From Bacteroides caecimuris (GTDB lineage Bacteria; Bacteroidota; Bacteroidia; Bacteroidales; Bacteroidaceae), in assembly GCF_001688725.2 (NCBI RefSeq), contig NZ_CP015401.2, positions 1,860,001 to 1,924,000 of the forward strand: a stretch of 64,000 nt of DNA. Reading direction: 5' to 3'. The notes beneath the pieces are model-generated. The model worked only from the letters and a program-made list of their open reading frames with translations. It did not search any database and was not told where the DNA came from. Both the position numbers and the translations under genes were made by a program. Below are positions 33,515-41,622 of the stretch, piece by piece; position 1 is the first letter of the stretch; each line of letters starts with the position of its first letter.

Positions 33515-33692
33515 GCGGCCAGCCGGGACGGACTTTCCGATGGACTGTCTTGGGACTACAGAGGGCAGGATTTATCCCGCCCCCTGTAATGCCAAGTCTG
33601 TCCGTGTCCGTCCTTTTGCAAAAAGGGGCTTCACGCACTTTATGTAACGTGTTACACAAAATGCGTGAGGCTGCTTGAAGCAAACTGGCCGC
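33515..33692. ncRNA. Highly palindromic noncoding region, candidate structured RNA
   Basis: GCGGCCAG (33515) pairs with CTGGCCGC (33685-33692) as an outer frame. Inside is an imperfect hairpin of about 88 nt (33526-33613), with GGACGGAC/GTCCGTCC, CTTGG/CCAAG, TACAG/CTGTA, GGGC/GCCC and GGAT/ATCC steps. Next comes a 44-nt near-perfect palindrome (33628-33671, centre GTAACGTGTTAC). It lies 90 nt downstream of the outward promoter. A structured RNA, a protein-binding palindrome (for example a ParB site) or an origin-like element are all possible. The 570 nt between 33226 and 33799 hold no convincing coding sequence. Confidence 0.45.
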
Positions 33693-33798
33693 AGGATGTA
33701 AGGCTATATGAGGGAGAAAGGAATTTTATAAAAGGCCGTTGGTCGATCGGAACAACAAACCGTACCGAGACTTTGCCCGATACGGTCTTGCATATAAC

Positions 33799-34431
33799 TC
33801 AGTCTATGTCATAGCCTATCATGTATTCATCGTTGATAAGCAGATAATAGTAGCCGTTGCCACAATTCCTGTATTCTTTGCTGAATCCAGCCGCCATATC
33901 TCCATTTTCGCGTGGCTCACACCATAACGTACCGTCATAGCCACAAAAGTCGAAGTGTCCGGTGGAAAACTTTTCGCCTTGCTTCAGTGCCGTTCTGAAA
34001 CGAGCCATATCCCAACTGCTGCAATACTTCTCGATGGTGGCAAGTCCGATACACTTGCCGTCGATGCGTGTGCCGGTCGTGATGCGGTTCTCGTAGAGGG
34101 ATTTATCCAAATCGGCATTAGCGATTTTGCGAAGCCAATCATTCGTATGCGTGGCAAGTCGGGCAAGTTTCTGGTATTTCAAGACCTGTTTCTTTCCTAT
34201 GTCCGCTGCATCTTCGGGAGAGGATGACGGATAGTATATCTTCTCAATGCTTGCCCAATCCGTGAAGATGTACCCGCTTTTTCGTTTTCTTGGCGCAATA
34301 ATGCCGATGACGTTTTCATTGCGGTTGATGAATAATCGCCTACGTTGTCCTGCAATCCTTACATATAAAGAGGTGGAATTCTGCTCGTTTCGGAGATAGG
34401 CTTCTGCCGGATGAATAGTTGTTGTTTCCAT
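33799..34431 (-). CDS. Hypothetical 210-residue protein
   Basis: This is an intact 210-residue soluble protein. It has LYVRIAGQRRRLFINRNENV at the N-terminus and ends in an aromatic/acidic C-terminus with GYYYLLINDEYMIGYDID. I do not recognise the family. It follows the small 74-residue gene at 34479 with a 47-nt gap; both are preceded by the leader-like region at 34740-34980. Nothing links it to a function beyond its position in the accessory region. Confidence 0.7.
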   Translation of the reverse strand: METTTIHPAEAYLRNEQNSTSLYVRIAGQRRRLFINRNENVIGIIAPRKRKSGYIFTDWASIEKIYYPSSSPEDAADIGKKQVLKYQKLARLATHTNDWLRKIANADLDKSLYENRITTGTRIDGKCIGLATIEKYCSSWDMARFRTALKQGEKFSTGHFDFCGYDGTLWCEPRENGDMAAGFSKEYRNCGNGYYYLLINDEYMIGYDID

Positions 34432-34478
34432 ATTTGTATAAATTTTGATTTTTGCTGTTCCTATTTTGGTTTACCTGT

Positions 34479-34703
34479 TCAAAGTTCCGGGATTGTGCCG
34501 TTCTTATATAGAACACCGTCCCGATAATGGGACACGATGCCCGGCTTAAGTCCCATTTCCTCAAAGGCTATATGCCTGATATAGTCCTTGTATTCTTTGC
34601 CAATGAAATTCTTTCCACAAAGGTTGTTGAAAATCATAGGGACGGAAAAACCGTCTTCGCTCGATAATATCACTTTGTCGTCTTGTCTAATTTCTTCTAC
34701 CAT
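34479..34703 (-). CDS. Hypothetical 74-residue protein
   Basis: This is a small acidic protein with VPMIFNNLCGKNFIGKEY and GLKPGIVSHYRDGVLYKNG. It has no recognised domain. It is the first gene after the leader-like region at 34740-34980 and is probably co-transcribed with the 33799-34431 gene. Confidence 0.65.
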   Translation of the reverse strand: MVEEIRQDDKVILSSEDGFSVPMIFNNLCGKNFIGKEYKDYIRHIAFEEMGLKPGIVSHYRDGVLYKNGTIPEL

Positions 34704-34739
34704 ACTTGTTTACTTTTAATTGGTTGAACTATCATGCTG

Positions 34740-34980
34740 ATTTTTCTTTTTCCCTGCTTTCGTTTGCCGTGCAGGTTTGTTTTCAGCTTTTTGAGGCAGC
34801 CAGAGGATGAAGCTGTGGCATCATAAGCCAAACCCGGATAGAAAACCGACCGTGTAACAGTCTGTTTTCGTCATCCGAATGCAATGCGGCTTGGCGATTA
34901 TGCGCTTCGTCCTACATTCGCCGACGAAAAGAGTAAAGAATGACCTGCCGGTAAAAGCAAGGATTTTGTAAAAAAGAAGA
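34740..34980 (-). promoter_or_regulatory. Leader-like noncoding region upstream of small genes
   Basis: The 340 nt between 34704 and 35033 hold no gene I can support. On the minus strand the end of the stretch (CAAACGAAAGCAGGGAAAAAG before the start) resembles the purine-rich end of the other leaders. The rest is only loosely similar, so membership in the family is uncertain. Confidence 0.35.
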
Positions 34981-35032
34981 GTCGTATATGATAGAAAAAA
35001 CGGCTTGGGATGTGAGAAAATACCCTGAAAAA

Positions 35033-35063
35033 TTTGCGGTGTATCGTATTTTATGTAATTTTG
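35033..35063 (+). promoter_or_regulatory. Promoter of the DUF4143 ATPase gene
   Basis: TTTG (35033-35036), exactly 19 nt, TAATTTTG (35056-35063): a full match to the Bacteroidota consensus. It lies 30 nt before the ATG at 35093 and rules out the longer start at 34988. Confidence 0.8.
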
Positions 35064-35092
35064 CAGTTGTATTTCAAAATTGCATAAACAGT

Positions 35093-36262
35093 ATGGAGGC
35101 AAAATATATCCACAGGGAGCTATCCGCCGTGATAGAAGAGGCTTACCGCTATTTTTCAGTCATTACGGTAACAGGACCGCGCCAGTCCGGAAAGACGACG
35201 CTGCTCCGCAACTTGTTCTCATACCTACCGTATTACTCGTTGGAAAATCTTGATGTCCGGAGTTTCGCCGAAAACGACCCGGTCGCTTTTCTGAACCAGC
35301 ACACGGAGGGCATGATTCTTGACGAGGTACACAACGCTCCGAACCTGCTGTCGTATATTCAGGGTATGGTGGACAATGATGCCGACCGGCGGTTTATCCT
35401 TTCGGGCAGTTCGCAGTTTGCCATGCTGAAAAAGGTTACACAGTCTTTGGCAGGACGTACCGCCGTTTTCGAGTTGCTCCCCCTGTCATACTCCGAAATA
35501 CGGGAGCAGATCACCGATACGCCTCTTGACAACCTGCTGTTTAACGGGTTTTACCCTGCCATTTATTCGGGCCGTAACATACCCAAATTTCTTTATCCGG
35601 CGTACATGAAAACCTATCTGGACAAGGACGTGCGCGACCTGCTACAAATCAAGGACATGATGCAGTTCCACACATTCATCAGGCTTTGCGCCGGACGTAT
35701 CGGATCGCTGTTCAAAGCCTCTGAACTGGCCAACGAAATCGGTGTCAGTTCACATACCGTTACGGCATGGCTGTCCGTCTTACAGGCATCTTATATTGTT
35801 TTCCTGCTACCTCCCTATTTCGAGAACACACGCAAACGGCTGACTAAAACTCCCAAGCTCTATTTTACGGATACAGGGCTTGCCTGTCACCTGCTCGGCA
35901 TCGAATCGCCGGAACAGCTTGCACGGGACAAGATGCGTGGGGCGTTGTTCGAGAACTTCATCGTAACGGAAGCCTTGAAGCGGCGGTATAACCAAGGCAA
36001 GGAAAGCAACCTCTATTTTTACAGGGATTCGAACCAGAACGAGGTCGATTTGCTGTTGAAAAAACATTCGGGGCTATACGGTATTGAAATCAAGTCGGCG
36101 ATGACCTACCATGCGGACTTCGAGAAGGCGTTGAAACAAATGGACGGCTGGGTCAAAGAAACCATACTGGGTAAGGCGGTGGCCTATGCGGGTACACTCG
36201 AAAATACTGCTGGAGAAATCAAACTTCTGAATTACAGTCACCTGGATGAGGTGTTGGCTTAA
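35093..36262 (+). CDS. AAA ATPase with DUF4143 (AAA_14 family)
   Basis: This is a 389-residue protein of the common AAA_14/DUF4143 family. Walker A is GPRQSGKT (28-35), Walker B is GMILDEVHNAPNL near residue 80, then FILSGSSQFAMLKKVTQSLAGR (sensor region). The C-terminal DUF4143 part has LYFTDTGLACHLLG and a nuclease-like NQNEVDLLLKKHSGLYGIEIK. It has its own consensus promoter and stands alone on the plus strand among minus-strand genes, ending 5 nt from the convergent M23 gene. The cellular role of this family is not established; it is frequent in accessory DNA. Confidence 0.9.
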   Translation: MEAKYIHRELSAVIEEAYRYFSVITVTGPRQSGKTTLLRNLFSYLPYYSLENLDVRSFAENDPVAFLNQHTEGMILDEVHNAPNLLSYIQGMVDNDADRRFILSGSSQFAMLKKVTQSLAGRTAVFELLPLSYSEIREQITDTPLDNLLFNGFYPAIYSGRNIPKFLYPAYMKTYLDKDVRDLLQIKDMMQFHTFIRLCAGRIGSLFKASELANEIGVSSHTVTAWLSVLQASYIVFLLPPYFENTRKRLTKTPKLYFTDTGLACHLLGIESPEQLARDKMRGALFENFIVTEALKRRYNQGKESNLYFYRDSNQNEVDLLLKKHSGLYGIEIKSAMTYHADFEKALKQMDGWVKETILGKAVAYAGTLENTAGEIKLLNYSHLDEVLA

Positions 36263-36267
36263 CAGCC

Positions 36268-36921
36268 CTATAACAGTCCAGCTAATGCCGACACACACTC
36301 CTGCTGCATGGATTTGATGTAATCGAAGAGAACCGAGGGATTGATATTCTTGCCATTTAGCTTGCAGGTGACGTGCAAGTGCTCGCCTGTACTTCGTCCG
36401 GTCGAGCCGGTAATACCGACGGCATCGCGGGGACGGACTACCGTACCCTTGGCGGCCAGCACCCGTGAAAGGTGGCAATAGCTGACGGTGTAATTTCCGT
36501 GCCGCAGTGTCACATACTTGCCGGACGTCTTGTCTTGTCCCACTTTGACGACCACCCCCTCCATCATGGCCAATACCTGCTCGCCCCGTGCGTGCAGGTC
36601 GATACCCCCGTGAAACTTCCTCTTCCCGGTAAACGGGTCTTTCCGGTAGCCGTATGGCGATGTAATTCTGATGCGCTGCAATGGATAAGACACACTGAGA
36701 TAACGGTCAATCCACAACTTCTTACTTTCATCGGCAGGTTTTGTCGAAGTCTCCTGTGCAGGAGCCATGCTTTCGGGTGTCGGCTCCGGCTTTTTCATAC
36801 CCTCCTGCAAGGCTTCTACCTTGTATCTTTCTGGTGTCTTGGCAATCGTGTTGAACTGCGCCTGAACGGGCATCGTGCAGAATGAAATACCCGATATTGC
36901 TATCAGTAGAATTTTTCTCAT
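36268..36921 (-). CDS. Secreted M23 family metallopeptidase
   Basis: This is a 217-residue secreted endopeptidase with a signal peptide (cleavage near residue 22, PVQAQF), a Pro/Glu/Ser-rich linker and a C-terminal LytM/M23 domain. Zinc ligands are visible in KFHGGIDLHA (HxxxD) and GEHLHVTCK (HxH). It would cut peptide cross-links of peptidoglycan in the periplasm, as needed to pass a T4SS through the wall. A -7 box TAACTTTG lies at 36926-36933 directly upstream. It is the first of three M23-type proteins in the element and appears complete. Confidence 0.88.
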   Translation of the reverse strand: MRKILLIAISGISFCTMPVQAQFNTIAKTPERYKVEALQEGMKKPEPTPESMAPAQETSTKPADESKKLWIDRYLSVSYPLQRIRITSPYGYRKDPFTGKRKFHGGIDLHARGEQVLAMMEGVVVKVGQDKTSGKYVTLRHGNYTVSYCHLSRVLAAKGTVVRPRDAVGITGSTGRSTGEHLHVTCKLNGKNINPSVLFDYIKSMQQECVSALAGLL

Positions 36922-36925
36922 TCGG

Positions 36926-36933
36926 CAAAGTTA
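36926..36933 (-). promoter_or_regulatory. -7 box of the secreted M23 gene
   Basis: TAACTTTG on the minus strand matches TAnnTTTG and ends only 5 nt before the start codon at 36921. The mRNA would therefore be nearly leaderless. No good -33 element at the usual distance is seen. Confidence 0.45.
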
Positions 36934-37000
36934 TAACGGGAATTTTCATGTCGGAAACAAACTACCGTCATTTCTTGTATTGGTTTGATATTTTGCGTCT

Positions 37001-37034
37001 ATTAGTACGATTTTGATTAGATAATTGTACTAAT
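37001..37034 (+). promoter_or_regulatory. Operator-like site upstream of the second operon
   Basis: ATTAGTAC (37001-37008) and GTACTAAT (37027-37034) form an exact 8-bp inverted repeat. The left arm runs into TAGTACGATTTT (37003-37014), the same 11-mer found upstream of the tra promoter and at the same distance from the -7 box (100 versus 99 nt). A third, looser copy, TAGTACAATTTT, lies at 37113-37124 near the transcript start. Confidence 0.55.
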
Positions 37035-37077
37035 GAAGATAAAAACAGCATATTACAACCATTTATATAGCTGTATT

Positions 37078-37110
37078 TTTGTCCGTCATAATAAGATGTC
37101 TCTATCTTTG
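37078..37110 (+). promoter_or_regulatory. Promoter of the second large operon
   Basis: TTTG (37078-37081), 21 nt, TATCTTTG (37103-37110). Both boxes match consensus and the start codon follows 30 nt later at 37141. All genes from 37141 to 53070 are on the same strand with short gaps and no obvious internal terminator. Confidence 0.7.
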
Positions 37111-37140
37111 TATAGTACAATTTTATAATATGAATATAGT

Positions 37141-37899
37141 ATGAAAAAAGTTCAGATTGAATTTGATGAATTACCCTTTTCGACACTGGAACGATTCGGT
37201 CTTACAAGGGAAATGATCGAGGACTTGCCGATGCGTGTGTTGGAAGACATCTGCAACGGCCGGCATTCTCCCGTGCTTCCCGTGCGTGTCACTGACGAGC
37301 ATGGCGGGCAAATCGAGAGCCGCAGCCGCTTTGCCTTTATCCGCATGGACGACGGTCAGGTGGATGTGGTGTTCTATCCGGCACTGAAATCCTCTCCACT
37401 GGAGCGGTATGACGAAGCACAGCAGAAACAGTTGCTCGACGGCAAGGCGATTGTCGCCGATGTGGAAATGTCGGACGGACGGAGCAGCAAGGCTTTCGTA
37501 CAGATTGACGCCGAGACGAAACAGGTGATGTATGTCCCCACGCCCATCATCGCACGCAACCTGAAAGTGCTGGCCGAGGTCATGCGCCTCGGTACGGTGG
37601 AGGTAAACGGGATGCAGCACGGCGAGCCGCTGACGGTAGTCGTGGGCGGCGAGCCTGCCACAGTGGGCATCGACCTTCATGCCAAGACCGGCATCCGCAT
37701 CTGTTCGGGCGACGCGCAGCAATGGCGCAACCAACCCAAGCGAGAGTGGGACAAATACACCTTCGGGTGCTACGGCTGCTGGGTCATGGACGATGACGGT
37801 AACCTTGACTACGTTTCGGAGGAAGACTACACCGAAGAGCTGTGGAACGAACAGAAGAAGAGCGGCGAGCGCAATCGTGCGACAGCTCTCCATAAGTAA
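37141..37899 (+). CDS. DUF4099-like protein, first gene of second operon
   Basis: This is a 252-residue protein. The N-terminus (VQIEFDELPFSTLERFGLTREMIEDLP) is the DUF4099-type segment found at the start of many Bacteroides element proteins. Two beta-rich repeats follow (GRHSPVLPVRV...RSRFAFIRMDDGQVDVVFYP and ADVEMSDGRSSKAFVQIDAETKQVMYVP). No signal peptide. Function unknown; these proteins accompany topoisomerase/primase-type genes on conjugative elements, and the Toprim gene at 39740 fits that. It is the promoter-proximal gene. Confidence 0.7.
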   Translation: MKKVQIEFDELPFSTLERFGLTREMIEDLPMRVLEDICNGRHSPVLPVRVTDEHGGQIESRSRFAFIRMDDGQVDVVFYPALKSSPLERYDEAQQKQLLDGKAIVADVEMSDGRSSKAFVQIDAETKQVMYVPTPIIARNLKVLAEVMRLGTVEVNGMQHGEPLTVVVGGEPATVGIDLHAKTGIRICSGDAQQWRNQPKREWDKYTFGCYGCWVMDDDGNLDYVSEEDYTEELWNEQKKSGERNRATALHK

Positions 37900-37917
37900 A
37901 ACATCAATCCGTACATT

Positions 37918-38142
37918 ATGGCACAGAACGAATATTATCCCGAAGACGTACTTGTCGGGAAGATGCAGAGCGGCGAATACGGCTGGCTCGATTACGTCAA
38001 TCATTTCTCCGCCGACTGGCAGGAGGAATACGCCCGTTACTGCGAGGAAAAAGGGCTTGCAGTCGGCAACGAATCCGCCGCCGAGTTCGTCCGCTTCAAG
38101 GACGAACAGTTGGAGGCAGCAATGGAAAGCGGAGACGCATAA
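37918..38142 (+). CDS. Hypothetical 74-residue acidic protein
   Basis: This is a small acidic protein with Trp/Tyr-rich segments (YGWLDYVNHFSADWQEEYARY). It lies 18 nt after the first gene and 16 nt before the next in the second operon. Codon use is like its neighbours, which supports a real gene. Function unknown. Confidence 0.72.
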   Translation: MAQNEYYPEDVLVGKMQSGEYGWLDYVNHFSADWQEEYARYCEEKGLAVGNESAAEFVRFKDEQLEAAMESGDA

Positions 38143-38158
38143 CGAAAACAATCAGACT

Positions 38159-39736
38159 ATGGCGATACGAACGAATACCAATCCCCGGCAGATGGACTTG
38201 CAGCCCGAAATGCGCGATATGCTGATGCGCAACGGGCTTCAAGCCCATGTTGCACTTGACGATGCAGGGTATCGGCTGATCGTGCAGGGACATGACTCGC
38301 CCCTGCTGGTCTATCCGATCACCGAACGTCAGATGTTGGCACTCACGGACTGGGGAACGAACACTGCCAACAAGAAGGCCTACAACGTGCTGACGAGCAT
38401 CGTGGGCAAGGACTTCTATATGCCCAAGAACTTCGTCCATGCCCGCAATGCCAACGGTCGTGTGGCTATGGGGCTGCACGGCTACCGCATCGTCATCGGC
38501 GAGTACGGGCGCATGGGGCGTATGGGAATGCCCCCGCCGTTCCTTGGCTGGACACCTCGCAACCAGTTGGGCTTCCACCTTCGCAGGGTCGGCGGCCAAC
38601 TGTTCTTTCCGGGGCCGTCCATCGTACCCGAACGCCCCGACGGGCGCATGAAGCCCGGCGAACTGCAATCAGGCGGTTACGGCTTCTATTACAAGGGGCA
38701 TCAACAGGAGCAGCCCGTACAGCAACGGGATGTGCTGCAGGACTTGCAGGCGGCTATCACGCCGATGGTCAGCCGTCCACGCAGCAAGGAACCGGCACGG
38801 CCGTACAAGGAGCTTATAGCCTCTCCGGTCTATTTCTCCAACGAGAAATGGGCGGAGTGCCTTGCCTCGCACGGTCTTGTCGTGGATGCGGAAAAGCAGA
38901 CGCTGACCGTGCAGTCGGAAAGCGTCCAAGCCGATATGGTCTATGACCTGACGGAAGAGGAAGTGAGGACACTGGTTGCCGCACCCATCGAGGAGCAGCC
39001 CGTAGAGAAACGTCTGGAACTGCTGAACGGCATTATCGGGGCTGACTTTTCCGACAAAGTGACGATGGAGGCTCTCAACAGCGATCAACGCATCGCTATC
39101 GGTCTGCATCCCGAAGTACAGCAGGATTTGAAACAACGCCAACGGCAGGAGCAAGAGGCTTTTATGCCAGTGAAAACCTCGCTGCAACAGCAAGAGGAAT
39201 CCGTACAGGGAAATATCGGTGCGGTAGTGGACGGGCGTGACCTCCAGTTTTTGAATGAAAACAAGGGATGGTATCGGGAAGAGAAACACGGGCGGGAAGT
39301 CGAAGTGAGCCAGATAGCCGTTCAACCGGCACAGACCGAGGGGAAATACAGGATGACCGCCGTTATCGACGGTCAGGCTATCAGCCATGAGATAACCCAA
39401 CGGGACTACGACAAGTTCCTTGCTGTGGATGACTATCACCGGATGAAGCTCTTTTCCAAGATTTTCAGCGAAGTGGACATGAAAACACGCCCGGAAGCAC
39501 AGCGGGGTCTCGGCACGAAAATCTTTGCCGCCCTCACCGCAGGTACGGTAGTCGCGGCGGGTGTCGCACACGGCATCCACCATCACTGCCATGCCCCGGA
39601 GTTCTACGGCGAGTGTTTCGGCGGTCCGCCACGCCCGTACTTCAAGCCGGGTGTCGATACGCCGAGGGATGTGGCCATCCGTTGTTTCGAGGCAGAGATG
39701 AACCGTGAAATCAATGATATGAGAATGGGGAGGTAA
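38159..39736 (+). CDS. Uncharacterised protein with a repeated domain and C-terminal membrane segment
   Basis: From the ATG at 38159 this is a 525-residue protein of unknown family. A small domain seems to be present three times. Copy one (about residues 25-100) has YPITERQMLALTDWG...VLTSIVGKDFY...RVAMGLHGYR. Copy two (about 240-320) has YDLTEEEVRTLVA...LLNGIIGADFS...RIAIGLHPEV. A third, shorter one (about 400-445) has HEITQRDYDKFLAVD...IFSEVDM. Near the C-terminus a hydrophobic FAALTAGTVVAAGVAHGI segment could cross a membrane, followed by a His/Cys-rich tail. An upstream extension of the frame to 37679 overlaps two genes and is rejected. Confidence 0.75.
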   Translation: MAIRTNTNPRQMDLQPEMRDMLMRNGLQAHVALDDAGYRLIVQGHDSPLLVYPITERQMLALTDWGTNTANKKAYNVLTSIVGKDFYMPKNFVHARNANGRVAMGLHGYRIVIGEYGRMGRMGMPPPFLGWTPRNQLGFHLRRVGGQLFFPGPSIVPERPDGRMKPGELQSGGYGFYYKGHQQEQPVQQRDVLQDLQAAITPMVSRPRSKEPARPYKELIASPVYFSNEKWAECLASHGLVVDAEKQTLTVQSESVQADMVYDLTEEEVRTLVAAPIEEQPVEKRLELLNGIIGADFSDKVTMEALNSDQRIAIGLHPEVQQDLKQRQRQEQEAFMPVKTSLQQQEESVQGNIGAVVDGRDLQFLNENKGWYREEKHGREVEVSQIAVQPAQTEGKYRMTAVIDGQAISHEITQRDYDKFLAVDDYHRMKLFSKIFSEVDMKTRPEAQRGLGTKIFAALTAGTVVAAGVAHGIHHHCHAPEFYGECFGGPPRPYFKPGVDTPRDVAIRCFEAEMNREINDMRMGR

Positions 39737-39739
39737 ACC

Positions 39740-41128
39740 ATGAGAGAGGGCGAACTGACTTATGACGATTTTCTGCGCAGGCTGAACATTCAGGACGTGC
39801 TTATCGACGCGGGCTATCACCTGAACCGGCGTGACGGCCTGCGCTATCCCTCGTATGTCCGGTTGGACAGCGAGGGGCGGCGCATCCGCAACGACAAATT
39901 CATTGTCACGCAGCAAGGGAAATGTTGTTTCAAACCGCAACAGCAGAAGTCGTATAACATCATTTCCTTTATCAAGGAGCATCCGCATTTTTTCGCGGAA
40001 TACCATGCCGGTGTGTCTCCCGACCGACTGGTAAACCTTGTCTGCAACCGGTTGCTGAACCATCCCGTCGCTGACCGGGATACCCGGATTATCCAGCCTA
40101 AACGGGATGTGAAGCCGTTTGACATGGCGGATTACGACATTCACCAGTTCAATCCGCAGGATCGGGCGACACAAAAGAAGTTCTATCCGTTCTTCAAGCA
40201 TCGGGGCATCGACCTTTACACGCAATACGCCTTCCACCGGAACTTTTGTCTGGCGACGAAACACCGTGAGGACGGCATGAAATACACCAACCTCGCCTTT
40301 CCGCTGACCGTTCCGAAAGATACGGGACAGGTTGTCGGTCTGGAAGAGCGAGGGCGCCCTCGCATGGATGGCAGCGGCAGTTATAAAGGGAAGGCGGAAG
40401 GGAGCAATTCGAGCCAAGGGCTATGGATTGCCAGCCCAGCCAAAACTACGCTTACCGAAGCCAAGCATATCTACTGGTTCGAGAGTGCATACGACGCGAT
40501 GGCCTATTACCAGCTTCATCAGGCCAACGACAAGGATTTGCGGAAAGCGGTCTTCATATCTACCGGCGGTAACCCGACGGTGGAACAGATGCGGGGTGTC
40601 CTCACGCTCTCGCTTCCTGCCAAGCAACACATCTGTTTCGATACCGACCTTGCGGGAATCGAGTTTGCCAAGAACCTGCAACAGGAGATGTACCGGGCTG
40701 TCCGTTCCACCATCGAGGAGACACCGGAGCGGAAGCCTTATCTGGATTCCGTCGCTGACGGCAAGAACCTCGATGAAGGAGACATAGACCTGCTGCCCGA
40801 CGCTTTGCGGTCGAGCTACGGGAAATATGAATCCGCATGGGAAGAAGCCATGTCGATGCGTTCGAGCGGCCTGTGCCATCCGGACGACATACGGGAACAG
40901 ACGGATATCATGAACGGAAATTACAAGGAGTTCCGTGAAGGATTGCGGGAGTTCCTCGGTCTGGACAAGGCGAATGACGCCTCTTTTGTCCGTGAACAGC
41001 CTACCTATCCCAACAAGGACTGGAACGAACAGCTTTTGGCCGGGCAGAAACAGGAAGAGACGGTCGATGAGACACAGGCGAGAGAACAGTCACCGGAAGA
41101 GGAACAACAAACACACTTTCGCCGATGA
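39740..41128 (+). CDS. Toprim-domain primase-like protein (TraP type)
   Basis: This is a 462-residue protein. The N-terminal part (NIQDVLIDAGYHLNRRDGLRYPSYV...KFIVTQQGKCCFKP...NIISFIKEH) has the layout of a degenerate primase zinc domain. The Toprim_2 core follows: IYWFESAYDAMAYYQLH with the catalytic Glu near residue 251, and HICFDTDLAGIEFAKNL near residue 298. The C-terminal about 100 residues are acidic and Gln-rich. It is the second Toprim protein of the element; CTn elements have such a gene (TraP). It likely primes the complementary strand in the recipient. Its stop overlaps the next start (ATGA). Confidence 0.82.
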   Translation: MREGELTYDDFLRRLNIQDVLIDAGYHLNRRDGLRYPSYVRLDSEGRRIRNDKFIVTQQGKCCFKPQQQKSYNIISFIKEHPHFFAEYHAGVSPDRLVNLVCNRLLNHPVADRDTRIIQPKRDVKPFDMADYDIHQFNPQDRATQKKFYPFFKHRGIDLYTQYAFHRNFCLATKHREDGMKYTNLAFPLTVPKDTGQVVGLEERGRPRMDGSGSYKGKAEGSNSSQGLWIASPAKTTLTEAKHIYWFESAYDAMAYYQLHQANDKDLRKAVFISTGGNPTVEQMRGVLTLSLPAKQHICFDTDLAGIEFAKNLQQEMYRAVRSTIEETPERKPYLDSVADGKNLDEGDIDLLPDALRSSYGKYESAWEEAMSMRSSGLCHPDDIREQTDIMNGNYKEFREGLREFLGLDKANDASFVREQPTYPNKDWNEQLLAGQKQEETVDETQAREQSPEEEQQTHFRR

Positions 41129-41622
41129 TGACCGATGCACCCACAGGACATTTCCAAAGCATCGTGCTGCAACCGCACGCCGGACAGTTCGTCATCGACG
41201 AGCTGCCCGCAATCGTATTGTGCTGTGCAGCATGGGTGTACGGTGGCATGGAGGGACTGCCTCTGACAGCTCTTGCCGTATCGGTTGCCGCATTGCTTTC
41301 TTTGGCATTGCTGTACCGTTTCATCTATCTGCGCCGGACACGCTACCACATCGGTAGCGAGCAGCTTATCAGCAGGCATGGGGTGCTGTCCCGGAAGACG
41401 GACTACATGGAACAATATCGTATCGTGGACTTTGTGGAACACCAAAGCCTCATGCAGCAGCTTTGCGGCCTAAAGACGGTACGCATCTTCTCGATGGACA
41501 GGAATACACCCCGGCTTGATTTGGTAGGCATCAGACACAACTTCGATGTGGTAACGCTTATCCGGGAACGGGTCGAGTATAACAAACGAAAAAAGGGAAT
41601 ATATGAAATCACGAATCATTAG
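41125..41622 (+). CDS. Membrane protein with bacterial PH domain (bPH_2)
   Basis: This is a 165-residue protein with two closely spaced membrane helices (about 26-44 and 47-68). A bacterial pleckstrin-homology domain follows (RRTRYHIGSEQLISRHGVLSRKTDYMEQYRIVDFVEHQSLMQQL), with the DLVGIRHNFDVVTLIRERVE end typical of YdbS/YdbT-like bPH_2 proteins. Such proteins assist membrane processes of unknown detail. It overlaps the primase gene by 4 nt and the next gene by 20 nt, so expression is tightly coupled. Its presence in a conjugation operon is unusual in my knowledge. Confidence 0.8.
   Translation: MMTDAPTGHFQSIVLQPHAGQFVIDELPAIVLCCAAWVYGGMEGLPLTALAVSVAALLSLALLYRFIYLRRTRYHIGSEQLISRHGVLSRKTDYMEQYRIVDFVEHQSLMQQLCGLKTVRIFSMDRNTPRLDLVGIRHNFDVVTLIRERVEYNKRKKGIYEITNH

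Noticed and set aside
33261..33647. Open frames of 90 to 128 codons between 33170 and 33650
   Set aside because: They run through the related leader and the palindromic region and have no protein-like pattern.
37679..38158. In-frame 5' extension of the repeated-domain protein
   Set aside because: It overlaps two other genes and has low-complexity Arg/Thr/Ser composition; the ATG at 38159 fits the operon spacing.
38669..40417. 582-codon minus-strand open frame opposite the primase-like region
   Set aside because: It overlaps two plus-strand genes with recognisable sequence; GC-rich third positions create long antisense frames here.
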